This document shows positions 48,963-56,744 of a stretch of 64,000 nucleotides of DNA, piece by piece. Within the stretch, counting starts at the first letter, position 1, and every line of letters starts with the position of its first letter. The DNA is taken from positions 186,001 through 250,000 of the forward strand of contig NZ_LAXJ01000008.1 of NCBI RefSeq assembly GCF_001441615.1, written 5' to 3'. The stretch comes from Roseovarius atlanticus (GTDB lineage Bacteria; Pseudomonadota; Alphaproteobacteria; Rhodobacterales; Rhodobacteraceae). A program made the translations under genes and the position numbers. The notes below the pieces were generated by a model that saw only the letters and a program-made list of their open reading frames with translations, was not told the DNA's origin and made no database searches.

Positions 48963-50897
48963 ATGAGCCTGACGGCAGACACGATGGAGTTGCGCGAAGA
49001 GGATATCGCAAAGCATTACGCGGCGGCGGCGGCGATGCTGGCGGGGTTCGACCATACGCCCCGGATCGCCAAGCCGGCGGAGGCGGCGCAGGAGGAAAAG
49101 TCGGCCGGGCTGGGCACGCGGCGGCGGTTTCGCACCACGACGCCGGGGCTGGTGACACGCTCGACCGCGCGGCCCGAGGGCGTGCACCTGGTAGAGCGGA
49201 TCGAGGCGGCGGATGGCGACGACCCGCTGGTGAGCCCGATGCAGGCGACGGTGCTGCACGGGTTGCGGCGTGCCATTGCCATCGCGCTGGCCGTGGGCGA
49301 GCAGTTTTCCGACGCCACCGGGCTGGCGGATCTGCGGCGGGCAAACCTGGCCGGATCGCTGGGCGCGGATCGCAAGACCGAGTTCACCGAGCTATTGGGG
49401 GCCGAGGCGCTGGCGGTTGGGCATGTGTTTGCCAATGCGACGGCGTTCCTGCTGGCGCCACATCGGTCCGAGGTGAGCGTGGAAGTGGGCGAGGTCGAGG
49501 AGGTTTTGACCGACAATTCGCAGCTCGCTCTGCATGGCGCTCTATGGGAGCTGGACCAGGATATCGCGGCCCATGCCGGTGACGATGCGCGGCTGGTGGC
49601 GACGGTCAGCGCCTTTGCCGAGCAGTTGATGGAAAAGATCGCGCTGCGCGCCCAGAATGCCGGGCGGTTGAGCGCCTTCACCGGGGCAAGCTGGCGCGTG
49701 GAGGCGGATGATTTCACCATTCGCGGCTTTGATGCCGCATCGAAGGGCAAGTCCACGACCCTGACGATGGCGTTCAAACAGCCGCACGAGGTGGTGGGCA
49801 ACCATATCGCCAAGTACCAGGCGCTGAAGCTCAGCAAGATGCTGATGGCCTATGATTTCGAACGAAAGCTGAACCCTTTCGCGGAACTGGGCGGCTTCAT
49901 CTTTACCTTCATGGGCGACGGCAAGCCGGGCACGGGCAAGACGACGCTGATCCAGATGATGGCGGGGCTGATCAAGGGATACTGCGACAACGTTGGCTAC
50001 CCCTTCCGGTACCAGAACCTGTCGACCGAAAGCATCGACAGCTACCAGGGCAAGTCGGCGCAGAATGCCAAGGCTTTCATCAACAACGTGATCGATCCCG
50101 GAGTGATCGGGTTCGGCACGATCGACGATATCGACCAGCTGGCGGGCAAGCGGGGCGATCGGCAATCGAGCGCGGGGCAGCTGGAGATCACCGCCGTGCT
50201 GATGGAGAGCTTTGCCGGGGCCAATACCGTGGTGCGGGGGAATTGCACCTTCGGGATGTTCTCGAACTATCCCGAAAACGTGGATGACGCGCTGCGCCAG
50301 AGGGCGGGCGCACGGTTCCTGGTGGACGGGCCGCAGACGCGGGAGGATTACATCGACATCCTCTACTTGCTGATGGGCAAGAACCACGACATCCCGCTGG
50401 GCCAGCATGAAGTCTATGCCGCGCAGGAGATCAAGAAGGCCGTGGCAGCCTCGTTCGAGAGCCACGCCAAGCCCCATGAGGAGGGTCTGATCCGGGTCTA
50501 TGAGCGGGTGGAGAAGGAGATCGGCACGCTGGATACTATTGCCAAGCTGGGGACATATCTGAAGGGGATCCAGGAGGCGGATGAACGCTTTACGGGCCGC
50601 GCGATCAAGAACATCACCGACGCGGTGAAAGTGCGGGCGATGGATTTCGAGCTGCCCGATGAATGGATGGAAAAGCCCGACCTGTTCCTGTTCAAGTCCT
50701 ACGACGAGAAAATGGGGATGATCGAGGAACTGCGCCAGCCGATTACGGTCGAGATGGTTGTTCAGGAGATCAACCGATACGCGGATTCCGAGTTCCGCTA
50801 TGCGGACAAGTCGGACGAGGTGGCAATCGAGACCATGGTGCGCGAGTTTGGACGCACGGAGGAGGCGAAGCGGCGGTACATGGCGGCGAAGAAATGA
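48963..50897 (+). CDS. AAA-family ATPase
   Basis: A 644-residue protein. The first 310 residues are helical and unfamiliar. The ATPase part has Walker A GDGKPGTGKTT at 318-328, a Walker B-like VIGFGTIDDID at 381-391, and a sensor region with FGMFSNYPENVDDALRQRAGARF (about 435-457). The Asn in MFSNYP would be sensor 1 and the Arg in LRQRAG the finger. It lies after the 374-residue protein and overlaps the next gene's start (ATGA). An Hsp100/MoxR-like remodelling role is inference. Confidence 0.85.
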   Translation: MSLTADTMELREEDIAKHYAAAAAMLAGFDHTPRIAKPAEAAQEEKSAGLGTRRRFRTTTPGLVTRSTARPEGVHLVERIEAADGDDPLVSPMQATVLHGLRRAIAIALAVGEQFSDATGLADLRRANLAGSLGADRKTEFTELLGAEALAVGHVFANATAFLLAPHRSEVSVEVGEVEEVLTDNSQLALHGALWELDQDIAAHAGDDARLVATVSAFAEQLMEKIALRAQNAGRLSAFTGASWRVEADDFTIRGFDAASKGKSTTLTMAFKQPHEVVGNHIAKYQALKLSKMLMAYDFERKLNPFAELGGFIFTFMGDGKPGTGKTTLIQMMAGLIKGYCDNVGYPFRYQNLSTESIDSYQGKSAQNAKAFINNVIDPGVIGFGTIDDIDQLAGKRGDRQSSAGQLEITAVLMESFAGANTVVRGNCTFGMFSNYPENVDDALRQRAGARFLVDGPQTREDYIDILYLLMGKNHDIPLGQHEVYAAQEIKKAVAASFESHAKPHEEGLIRVYERVEKEIGTLDTIAKLGTYLKGIQEADERFTGRAIKNITDAVKVRAMDFELPDEWMEKPDLFLFKSYDEKMGMIEELRQPITVEMVVQEINRYADSEFRYADKSDEVAIETMVREFGRTEEAKRRYMAAKK

Positions 50898-51271
50898 CAG
50901 ATTTCGGCGTCATCATTAATGCCTACGCCTTGGCGCTCGGCCTATTGGGCGCGTGTATGATTTACGTGGGCCTCTCCGCCGGGGTCCGGTTTTCAAACGG
51001 TGCGCGCTTTTCCGTTTTCGTCGTCGTCTCTCTCTGTGCTGCGATCTGCGCGATTTTCGTGGCAGCCCGTTTTGGGCAAGCTGTGTTGTCGGATGTGCAG
51101 TTTCTGTATTCGGTCACCGGTGATATTTCGCGGCCGGAGGTCCATGAATTCAAAGACAACCTGTCGGGTGTGCCGTGGTTCGCGGCTGTTTTCGCCGGTT
51201 TTTTCTGGGCATGGCAGGTGGTTCGCTTCGAACGCCGGCTCGAGAATTCCGAAGGCAGGCAGATTGCATGA
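50894..51271 (+). CDS. Membrane protein of the AAA block (125 residues)
   Basis: A 125-residue protein with three hydrophobic helices (about 5-25, 35-55 and 93-112) and a basic C-terminal tail. It starts within the stop codon of the ATPase gene (ATGA) and ends within the start codon of the next membrane protein. Such overlaps on both sides mean coordinated translation. No family is recognised. Its base composition is a little lower in GC than its neighbours. Confidence 0.75.
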   Translation: MTDFGVIINAYALALGLLGACMIYVGLSAGVRFSNGARFSVFVVVSLCAAICAIFVAARFGQAVLSDVQFLYSVTGDISRPEVHEFKDNLSGVPWFAAVFAGFFWAWQVVRFERRLENSEGRQIA

Positions 51272-51636
51272 ACGAGGATCAGGTCACACTTGTTAACACT
51301 GGCCTGCCGCTGCTGATCATCGGCGGGTTTGCGGCTTTGTTGCCGTGGCTGTTGACGCCGCGGGGAACGCGGTCGCATGGGCGGGTTCTGGTTGCGGTCG
51401 TCGCGTCGGCTGGTCTGCTGCTGGGTTTGAGCGCTGGGATCTTCGCGCTGTTCGACAGGCGCAGTCTGCTGGGCGGGCAGGGGCTTGCCGGTCAGGGCGC
51501 GGTGGTGTGGATGTACCTGCGGACCTCGCTGGCAGCGGTGGTGGTGTGGGGGCCGGTGCTTGTCTTCACGTGGCTGGGCCTGGCGCAGCGGGTGGAGCGG
51601 TTAAGGAACCGCGATATCGTGCGGGGGGAAGCGTGA
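51268..51636 (+). CDS. Membrane protein of the AAA block (122 residues)
   Basis: A 122-residue protein with about three hydrophobic helices (about 8-28, 40-60 and 80-105) and a basic tail (RVERLRNRDIVRGEA). Its ATG overlaps the stop of the previous membrane protein (ATGA). It looks like a diverged partner of that protein, suggesting a two-subunit membrane complex. No known motif is present. Confidence 0.75.
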   Translation: MNEDQVTLVNTGLPLLIIGGFAALLPWLLTPRGTRSHGRVLVAVVASAGLLLGLSAGIFALFDRRSLLGGQGLAGQGAVVWMYLRTSLAAVVVWGPVLVFTWLGLAQRVERLRNRDIVRGEA

Positions 51637-51660
51637 TGGGAATGCGCCCGAAAGGAGAGG

Positions 51661-51733
51661 CCCCGGATCGGGTCCGGGGCGCGGGGGCGCTTGGGGCGGG
51701 CCGGGGATGGTGGGTTGGAAACCCACCCTACGG
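51661..51733. repeat. CCCGGA-type repeat followed by GTGGGT-type repeat
   Basis: CCCCGGATCGGGTCCGGGG (51661-51679) and GGTGGGTTGGAAACCCACC with a CTACGG tail (51709-51733) lie in tandem in the gap before the DUF6638-like gene. The end of the second repeat merges with the GGAGG ribosome site of that gene. Confidence 0.72.
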
Positions 51734-51742
51734 AGGTGGTGC

Positions 51743-53131
51743 ATGGAACGTCTGATCAAGTCCGGCCTGATGTTCGGCAACCTGGTGCATGTGGCGAGTC
51801 CGGCGCTGGTGGAGCGGTATAACCGGGCGTTGAAGCATCTGACGGGAAAGACCACCAGCCTCACGGATTTCTACGTCGATATCTCGGGCTATTCGCCGGA
51901 GGTGGGGCATGAGTTGGGCGATGACCTTTACCTCAACCATGCGGGGGTGAACCGGCAGTTCATCCTGCTGACCACGGAGCAGAAACGTTCGCCGCTTCTG
52001 AATGCGCAGTTCTCGACCTCGCGCGGGATCCTGAAGCAGTTCATCGAAGAGAACGAGCCCGCGCTTTTCGCGCTGACGGCGCGGGATGCGGTGGCGGGCG
52101 AGTTGGTGAACTCGGTCTACGACATGTCGAGCCCCGCGCGGCTGTTCGATATCCGGCGCATCAAGATCGAGGCGGATACCACCAACGGCGCGCTGCGGCA
52201 GGCGGAAAAGCTGGATGAAAGGGTCGAGCGGTTCATGTCGGAAGAGGACGCGTGGTTCGACGACGTGCTGATTGCCGAGATGATCGAGCTTGCGGGGCAG
52301 ACCGGCGACGTGCTGCGTAACCCCATCGACCTGAAGGAAATGAGTTTCGAGCAGCGCAATTACTGGACCAGTCATTTCGGCGGGGTGTACCTGTTTCAAG
52401 ACCTGGAGTTGCCCGGCGTGATCTGTGCCCAAGACAAGACGCCGTTCGAGGGTGGGCGGGTCGAGTACGTGTTTGACCTGAGCGAGCGCAACCGGGTGGC
52501 CAATTTCCTTGACCTCAACGGTCTGGTGGAGCCCATCGTCAAGGCGCGCGGCATCGACGCGGCGGCGATCTTGCGGCAGAAGATGGATTTCGTGCTGGTC
52601 GACGCGCTGGCCGGGGAAGGCGTGGAGTTCGCAGGCCGCACCCGGGCCGAGATGCGCCGGCTGGCGCGGCGGCATTCGGACCTTCTGCCTGAAGAGTTCC
52701 ACACGCTCAACGCTCTGTTGAACTGGGCCGAGAATGGCGGGCCGTGGCCGGTGATCACCTCGGACAACCCGGCCTATTTCTACACGCTGCGGGCGGCGGC
52801 GCACAAGGACGCGGAGCTGGTGAACATGCTGCTTGCGGAACTGGCGCCGAAGGATGTGCGGCAATTGTTCATCTGTCACAAGAGCCTTTTTTATCGCCGC
52901 TACGAGACTTGGGCGGACACCAAACGCGCCTATGTCGTCGATTTCCTGCTGAACGAATACCAGGTGGACAAGCTGGGCACGCGCGCGGCACTCTTTGGGC
53001 ACGACGCGCCGATGGAAGAGCCCGCGCCGCCCGTAGCGAAGGACCCGGCGGCGGACCTGGAGGCGGTGGTGGCGCGGGTCGGTCCCTGGGGGCCGGTGAC
53101 GCGCCGGGCGGGCAGCAAGGGAAAGGGATAG
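51743..53131 (+). CDS. DUF6638-like protein
   Basis: A 462-residue soluble protein beginning MERLIKSGLMFGNLVHVASPALVERYNRALKHL. It contains FYVDISGYSPEVGHELGDD, SLTDF and TARDAVAGELVNSVYDM segments. I associate this pattern with DUF6638, a family of unknown function found in Rhodobacterales. It has no membrane helix. GGAGG eight bases upstream supports the start; the frame extends 12 codons further into the palindromic repeat. The next membrane gene starts three bases after its stop. Confidence 0.78.
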   Translation: MERLIKSGLMFGNLVHVASPALVERYNRALKHLTGKTTSLTDFYVDISGYSPEVGHELGDDLYLNHAGVNRQFILLTTEQKRSPLLNAQFSTSRGILKQFIEENEPALFALTARDAVAGELVNSVYDMSSPARLFDIRRIKIEADTTNGALRQAEKLDERVERFMSEEDAWFDDVLIAEMIELAGQTGDVLRNPIDLKEMSFEQRNYWTSHFGGVYLFQDLELPGVICAQDKTPFEGGRVEYVFDLSERNRVANFLDLNGLVEPIVKARGIDAAAILRQKMDFVLVDALAGEGVEFAGRTRAEMRRLARRHSDLLPEEFHTLNALLNWAENGGPWPVITSDNPAYFYTLRAAAHKDAELVNMLLAELAPKDVRQLFICHKSLFYRRYETWADTKRAYVVDFLLNEYQVDKLGTRAALFGHDAPMEEPAPPVAKDPAADLEAVVARVGPWGPVTRRAGSKGKG

Positions 53132-53134
53132 CAC

Positions 53135-53401
53135 ATGGCGGCACTGGCACGGCTTCTGATCATCGGGTTCATCGTCTGCACGATCCTGTACGTGGTGCTG
53201 TCGCTTTATTCGCGGAGCGTGCGCAAGGGCAAGCTGCGCGAATGGTGGGAGGAGGAAGGCCGGCCTGGCGATCTCGACGCCTATATCGAGAAGGGGCTGG
53301 AGGAGTATGATGGCTCGCTGAGGCGCAGGCTGATCCTGGGTGTCTATGTGGTGCCGTTCAGCATCGTGGCCGCGATCATCTATTTCACGAACTTTCACTA
53401 A
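53135..53401 (+). CDS. Two-helix membrane protein (88 residues)
   Basis: An 88-residue protein with helices at about 3-24 and 64-85, linked by a charged cytoplasmic loop with WWEEEGRPGDLDAYIEKGLEEYDGS. It starts three bases after the DUF6638-like gene and ends 11 bases before the DUF1523-like gene, which supports co-expression. Family unknown to me. Confidence 0.75.
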   Translation: MAALARLLIIGFIVCTILYVVLSLYSRSVRKGKLREWWEEEGRPGDLDAYIEKGLEEYDGSLRRRLILGVYVVPFSIVAAIIYFTNFH

Positions 53402-53412
53402 GGGGCGGGGCG

Positions 53413-54075
53413 ATGGTGTATCTGAAGTGGCTTTTCTGGGCAGTTTTCTGGGTGCTGGTGGCGGCGTTCTTTCACTATACGCTGCCGCAGACCGATATCG
53501 TGCGGGTCACGGATACCTATGAAAAGCGCATAGATTTCGGCGAGAACAGCCTGTTCTGGGCCAGCCCCGATGCCGGAAATGACGCCACGGCGATCAACCG
53601 GGATGTGTTTTTCATCCAGACGGTGCGGGCGGATGGCAGCACCATGGTCTATCGCAACGAGGACACAAGCTGGGGCTGGCCGCCCTATTTCAAGTTCGAC
53701 ACATCGAATTTGCAAGCCGAGGCGGCGGACCTGAAATCGACCTCGGAGGCACCGCGCTGGGCCGCGCTGAAGCATTACGGGTGGCGCAACGAGTTCCTGT
53801 CGATCTTTCCCAACGGGGTGAGCATCTGGCCAGTGGCGGGCCCGGACGTGGGCAAGCCGTTTCCATGGCTGAACATCCTGATCCTGGCGGCGTTCGGGCT
53901 GGTGGCCTATGGCGTCTGGCGGCTGTGGCGGCGGTTCCGCGCGCGGCGCCTCGACCCGGTCTGGGACGGGGTCGAGGCGCGGTTCGACGCGGCGGGCAAT
54001 GCGCTGGAGGACCGGCGAGGCCGGGTCCGGCGCTGGCTGGATACCTGGCGGCCCAAGGACAAACGCAAGGGCTGA
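53413..54075 (+). CDS. DUF1523 family protein
   Basis: A 220-residue protein with an N-terminal helix (about 6-22), a periplasmic domain of about 115 residues, and a second helix at about 155-173 with an Arg-rich cytoplasmic tail. The domain wording (LPQTDIVRVTDTYEKR, DVFFIQTV, MVYRNEDTSWGWPPYFKFDTSNLQAEA) matches DUF1523, a proteobacterial family of unknown function. It is the last gene of the co-directional block. GGGGCGGGGCG precedes the ATG. Confidence 0.85.
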   Translation: MVYLKWLFWAVFWVLVAAFFHYTLPQTDIVRVTDTYEKRIDFGENSLFWASPDAGNDATAINRDVFFIQTVRADGSTMVYRNEDTSWGWPPYFKFDTSNLQAEAADLKSTSEAPRWAALKHYGWRNEFLSIFPNGVSIWPVAGPDVGKPFPWLNILILAAFGLVAYGVWRLWRRFRARRLDPVWDGVEARFDAAGNALEDRRGRVRRWLDTWRPKDKRKG

Positions 54076-54093
54076 AGCGCGGAGAGTGCCGCC

Positions 54094-54996
54094 TCAGGCG
54101 GCGTGAGTGTGTCCGGCGTCGGAGGTGCGGCCTTCGTCAGTGACGCGCATCGAGTCTGTGACCCATTGCGGCAACACCAGAGGCGCGAGCGGGTTCGGCG
54201 CGCCGCGCAGCACGTTCTCGCGCAGGCGGGCGACCATGTCGGTACGTTTCGACTGGCTGCCCGACATGATGTGCAAAAGCGCCTCGACCTGCATCGCATC
54301 AAGCTGTGGCTGCGGTTGCGCGGGATGCAGGGTGAAGGGCGCGGGATCGAGTCCGATATCGCGCAGGAAGCTGCGCAGGTAGGTCTCTGGCCCGAGCTTG
54401 ATCCGCTCGAACTGGCGCGACTTGACCTGGAGGTCGGGGTGCAGCCCGGCAAGCTCTTGTTCCAGCGCCGGAAAGTTGATCGAGTTGAAGTTCACGCTGC
54501 GGCAGAACTGCTCCAGCGTCATGGCGACCTGGTTCTGACGGATCGCGTCGGAGTAGAGGCTGAGCAGGTAGCTTTCGGCGTTGCGGGTGTAGAGCAGCAG
54601 GCGTGTGTCTTCGAGCGGCAGGCCGGCCTGGGCCTGTTGCAGGTTGGTCGCGGCCTGCGGGTAGAAGCTGGGGTGCGACTGGTTCCACATCAGGCTGTGT
54701 GTCATCGAGGGGCCGAGCCGGTGCTCGTCCGAGATGAGAACGGTCTGTGCTCCAGCCTTGGTGGCGGCCTGCGTGATAGCGGCATTGATAGCTTTGAAAT
54801 CGCCGATATCGTGCGGGGTGGAGCCGGGCCTGTGCCGGCGGCGGATCATGCGCACCTGGCGGCGCAGGAATTTGGGGGTTTCCGCGTTCACGTAGAAAAC
54901 GCCCTGAGCGCGCAACTGGTTGAGATTTGCTGAAAGGTTCTGCTGCAAGAGCAATGGCGCCGTCCGGTGGACGCCCAGATGGATTACGTATTTCAT
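54094..54996 (-). CDS. Degenerate sulfotransferase-like protein
   Basis: A 300-residue protein whose opening (YVIHLGVHRTAPLLLQQNL) has the strand-loop-helix texture of bacterial sulfotransferase-like P-loops, normally IHxGxHKTGTT followed by LQ and a helix. Here the key Lys-Thr-Gly-Thr is replaced by Arg-Thr-Ala-Pro, so PAPS binding is probably lost or changed. Later parts include LISDEHRLG and TRLLLYTRNAESYLLSLYSDAIRQ, the latter like the 3'-phosphate-binding helix of the family. The start at 54996 was chosen from the protein pattern. It stands between two gene groups of opposite direction. Confidence 0.7.
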   Translation of the reverse strand: MKYVIHLGVHRTAPLLLQQNLSANLNQLRAQGVFYVNAETPKFLRRQVRMIRRRHRPGSTPHDIGDFKAINAAITQAATKAGAQTVLISDEHRLGPSMTHSLMWNQSHPSFYPQAATNLQQAQAGLPLEDTRLLLYTRNAESYLLSLYSDAIRQNQVAMTLEQFCRSVNFNSINFPALEQELAGLHPDLQVKSRQFERIKLGPETYLRSFLRDIGLDPAPFTLHPAQPQPQLDAMQVEALLHIMSGSQSKRTDMVARLRENVLRGAPNPLAPLVLPQWVTDSMRVTDEGRTSDAGHTHAA

Positions 54997-55086
54997 GGAC
55001 CTGCCCGGTGCCTGTTTTGTATTTTTATGAGCGTAGTGTAGCGCATGACGCGGAATCGCGCAACATTTCGCCGATATCATCCAGTG

Positions 55087-55157
55087 CCGATTATTCTGCG
55101 AATAATCGGAGGGCCGCGGTGCGGTGCAGGGGTGCAGATTATTCTGCGAATAATCTG
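55087..55157. repeat. Tandem GATTATTC-TGC-GAATAATC hairpins
   Basis: Two inverted repeats, 55087-55109 with arms CCGATTATTC/GAATAATCGG and 55135-55157 with arms CAGATTATTC/GAATAATCTG, each have a TGC loop and are 25 bases apart. They are close relatives of the TTCGTACGAA palindromes at 26444. They lie between the sulfotransferase-like gene and tRNA-Tyr. Confidence 0.85.
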
Positions 55158-55211
55158 ACGCGGCGCGTGGGGCGTGCGGTCGCGTTTTCGATGATCGGAT
55201 ATCGGGGAGAA

Positions 55212-55295
55212 TGGTGGGCGACCTAGGAATCGAACCTAGCGTGCGTCTCCGCGAGGGAGTTACAGTCCCCTGCCACACCTTGCGGCCTGTCGCCC
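55212..55295 (-). tRNA. tRNA-Tyr (GTA)
   Basis: A class II tRNA on the minus strand with encoded CCA. Acceptor GGGCGAC/GTCGCCC, discriminator A, D stem GCC/GGC, anticodon stem GGGGA/TCCCT with loop CTGTAAC (anticodon GTA), a long variable arm (CGCGGAGACGCACG region) and T stem CTAGG/CCTAG. The total of 84 bases fits tRNA-Tyr. Confidence 0.95.
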
Positions 55296-55402
55296 ACTGA
55301 GGCGCGTGTTTAGAAGCGGGCCGGTGCCCCGTCAACCGGAAAATCGCTTGCGATTGCGACGGTGCGGGGCCATTGTCCGCCGCCTGTGAAGGAGGCCCCC
55401 GG

Positions 55403-56188
55403 ATGGCAACGAAGAAACCCAAGTGGGTCGTGGAAAAGGAACAGGCCAAGAAGGCGTCGGCGGCGGAAACCGTGTGGCTGTTCGGGTTGCACGCGGTGCG
55501 CGATGCGCTGGAAAATCCGCGTCGCGAGAAGCTGCGGCTGGTGGTGACGAAGAACGCGGCCGACAAGCTGTCCGACGCCATTGCGGTGTCCGGCATGGAG
55601 CCGGAGATGGCCGACCCGCGCAAGTTCAGCGCGCCGCTGGATCCGCAATCGGTGCACCAGGGGGCGGCGCTGGAAGTGAAGCCGTTGGACTGGGGCACGC
55701 TTGAGGAGGTCTGCCTTGGCGACGGGGTGCGCCCGCCGCGGGTGATGATGCTGGACCGGGTGACGGACCCGCATAATGTGGGTGCCATCCTGCGCTCGGC
55801 CGAGGTGTTTGGCGCCTCGGCGGTGATCGCGCCGCGGCATCATTCGGCGCCCGAGACCGGCGCGCTGGCCAAGACCGCGAGTGGGGCGCTGGAGCGTCAG
55901 CCCTATTTGCGGGTGCGCAACCTTGCCGATGCGATGAGCGCGTTGCAGGGCATGGGATACCTGGTTCTGGGACTTGACGGTGAGGCCCGCGAGACCGTCG
56001 AGGAGGCGCTGGCCGGGATGCAGGACCGACCCGTGGCGCTGGTGCTGGGGGCCGAGGGGCCGGGACTGCGCCAGAAGACGCGGGAGACCTGCGACAAATT
56101 GGTGCGGATCGCCTATGCCGGGGCGTTTGGATCGCTCAACGTCTCAAATGCCGCGGCGGTGGCCCTATATGCGTCCAGAGGGCAATAG
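55403..56188 (+). CDS. rlmB: 23S rRNA (guanosine-2'-O-)-methyltransferase RlmB-like
   Basis: A 261-residue SpoU/TrmH-family methyltransferase. An N-terminal substrate-binding domain (WLFGLHAVRDALENP) is followed by the knotted SPOUT domain: MMLDRVTDPHNVGAILRSAEVFGA, LVLGAEGPGLRQ and the SLNVSNAAAVALYA knot. It methylates the 2'-O of a guanosine in the 23S rRNA P-loop. GAAGGAGG precedes the ATG at 55403. It lies close to tRNA-Tyr, on the opposite strand. Confidence 0.92.
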   Translation: MATKKPKWVVEKEQAKKASAAETVWLFGLHAVRDALENPRREKLRLVVTKNAADKLSDAIAVSGMEPEMADPRKFSAPLDPQSVHQGAALEVKPLDWGTLEEVCLGDGVRPPRVMMLDRVTDPHNVGAILRSAEVFGASAVIAPRHHSAPETGALAKTASGALERQPYLRVRNLADAMSALQGMGYLVLGLDGEARETVEEALAGMQDRPVALVLGAEGPGLRQKTRETCDKLVRIAYAGAFGSLNVSNAAAVALYASRGQ

Positions 56189-56199
56189 ACGGAGGCGGA

Positions 56200-56550
56200 A
56201 TGGGCCGGAAGATCGCGACATGCTGTTACTGCGGAACGCGGGCGGTGCTGGTGCTGGACGAAGGCCGGCATGAACTGGCCTGCGGGGCCTGCGGGGCACC
56301 GTTGCACGACATGAAGATGATGCCGGTCTCAAGGGACAAGGCGGATGAACGCAAGGGGATGGCACGCGGGATGCCACCGGGCAAGAAAGCGGATCGGCGG
56401 CGCGATGGACGCCCCGTGGCACCACGCCCGGACTGGCATGGCGATGCGGGTCCGGATCGGCCGAAACGGCGCCCGAAGCGCAAGCGCAAGCCGATCCTGG
56501 GGCGGGTGCTTGATGAGGTTTGGGACGTTCTGGAAGACATCATCGATTGA
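56200..56550 (+). CDS. Small zinc-ribbon-type protein with basic tail
   Basis: A 116-residue protein. Two CxxC-type pairs, CCYC near residue 8-11 and CGAC near residue 28-31, resemble a zinc ribbon. The middle and end are strongly basic (RPKRRPKRKRKP), then a short acidic helix (DEVWDVLEDIID). The basic part may bind nucleic acid. The gene starts 11 bases after rlmB and is probably in the same operon. Confidence 0.7.
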   Translation: MGRKIATCCYCGTRAVLVLDEGRHELACGACGAPLHDMKMMPVSRDKADERKGMARGMPPGKKADRRRDGRPVAPRPDWHGDAGPDRPKRRPKRKRKPILGRVLDEVWDVLEDIID

Positions 56551-56573
56551 GGCCGGCAAATTTTCACCGAATG

Positions 56574-56602
56574 TTCACACCTAATTTACAACCTCTTTAT
56601 AT
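56574..56602 (+). promoter_or_regulatory. Promoter candidate for small RNA
   Basis: TTCACA (56574-56579) and TTATAT (56597-56602) are spaced by 17 bases and directly precede the candidate small RNA, in an AT-rich stretch unlike its surroundings. Confidence 0.45.
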
Positions 56603-56608
56603 CTGGAA

Positions 56609-56715
56609 TTCAGTACCTATCTGACTATCAGGAAGCGCCGAACTGGAACTCCGGTGCTTCCCTTCACTGTCCCTCGTTCCGCGACTGGCGCCCGGGCTTT
56701 CCCGGGCGCTTTTTT
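56609..56715 (+). ncRNA. Small RNA or attenuator candidate
   Basis: About 107 bases from the predicted promoter to a perfect terminator, with no coding sequence. A ten-pair hairpin (GGAAGCGCCG/CGGTGCTTCC, about 56630-56660) sits upstream of the terminator. The gene at 56745 begins only 29 bases after the terminator, so this may also be its regulated leader (attenuator or riboswitch). I do not recognise a known RNA family. Confidence 0.5.
56688..56715 (+). terminator. Perfect intrinsic terminator before the CoA-binding protein gene
   Basis: GCGCCCGGG and CCCGGGCGC form a nine-pair stem with a CTTT loop and six T residues follow. Confidence 0.9.
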
Positions 56716-56744
56716 CTTTCCGCCAGCCGGTCTAGAGTGAAACG

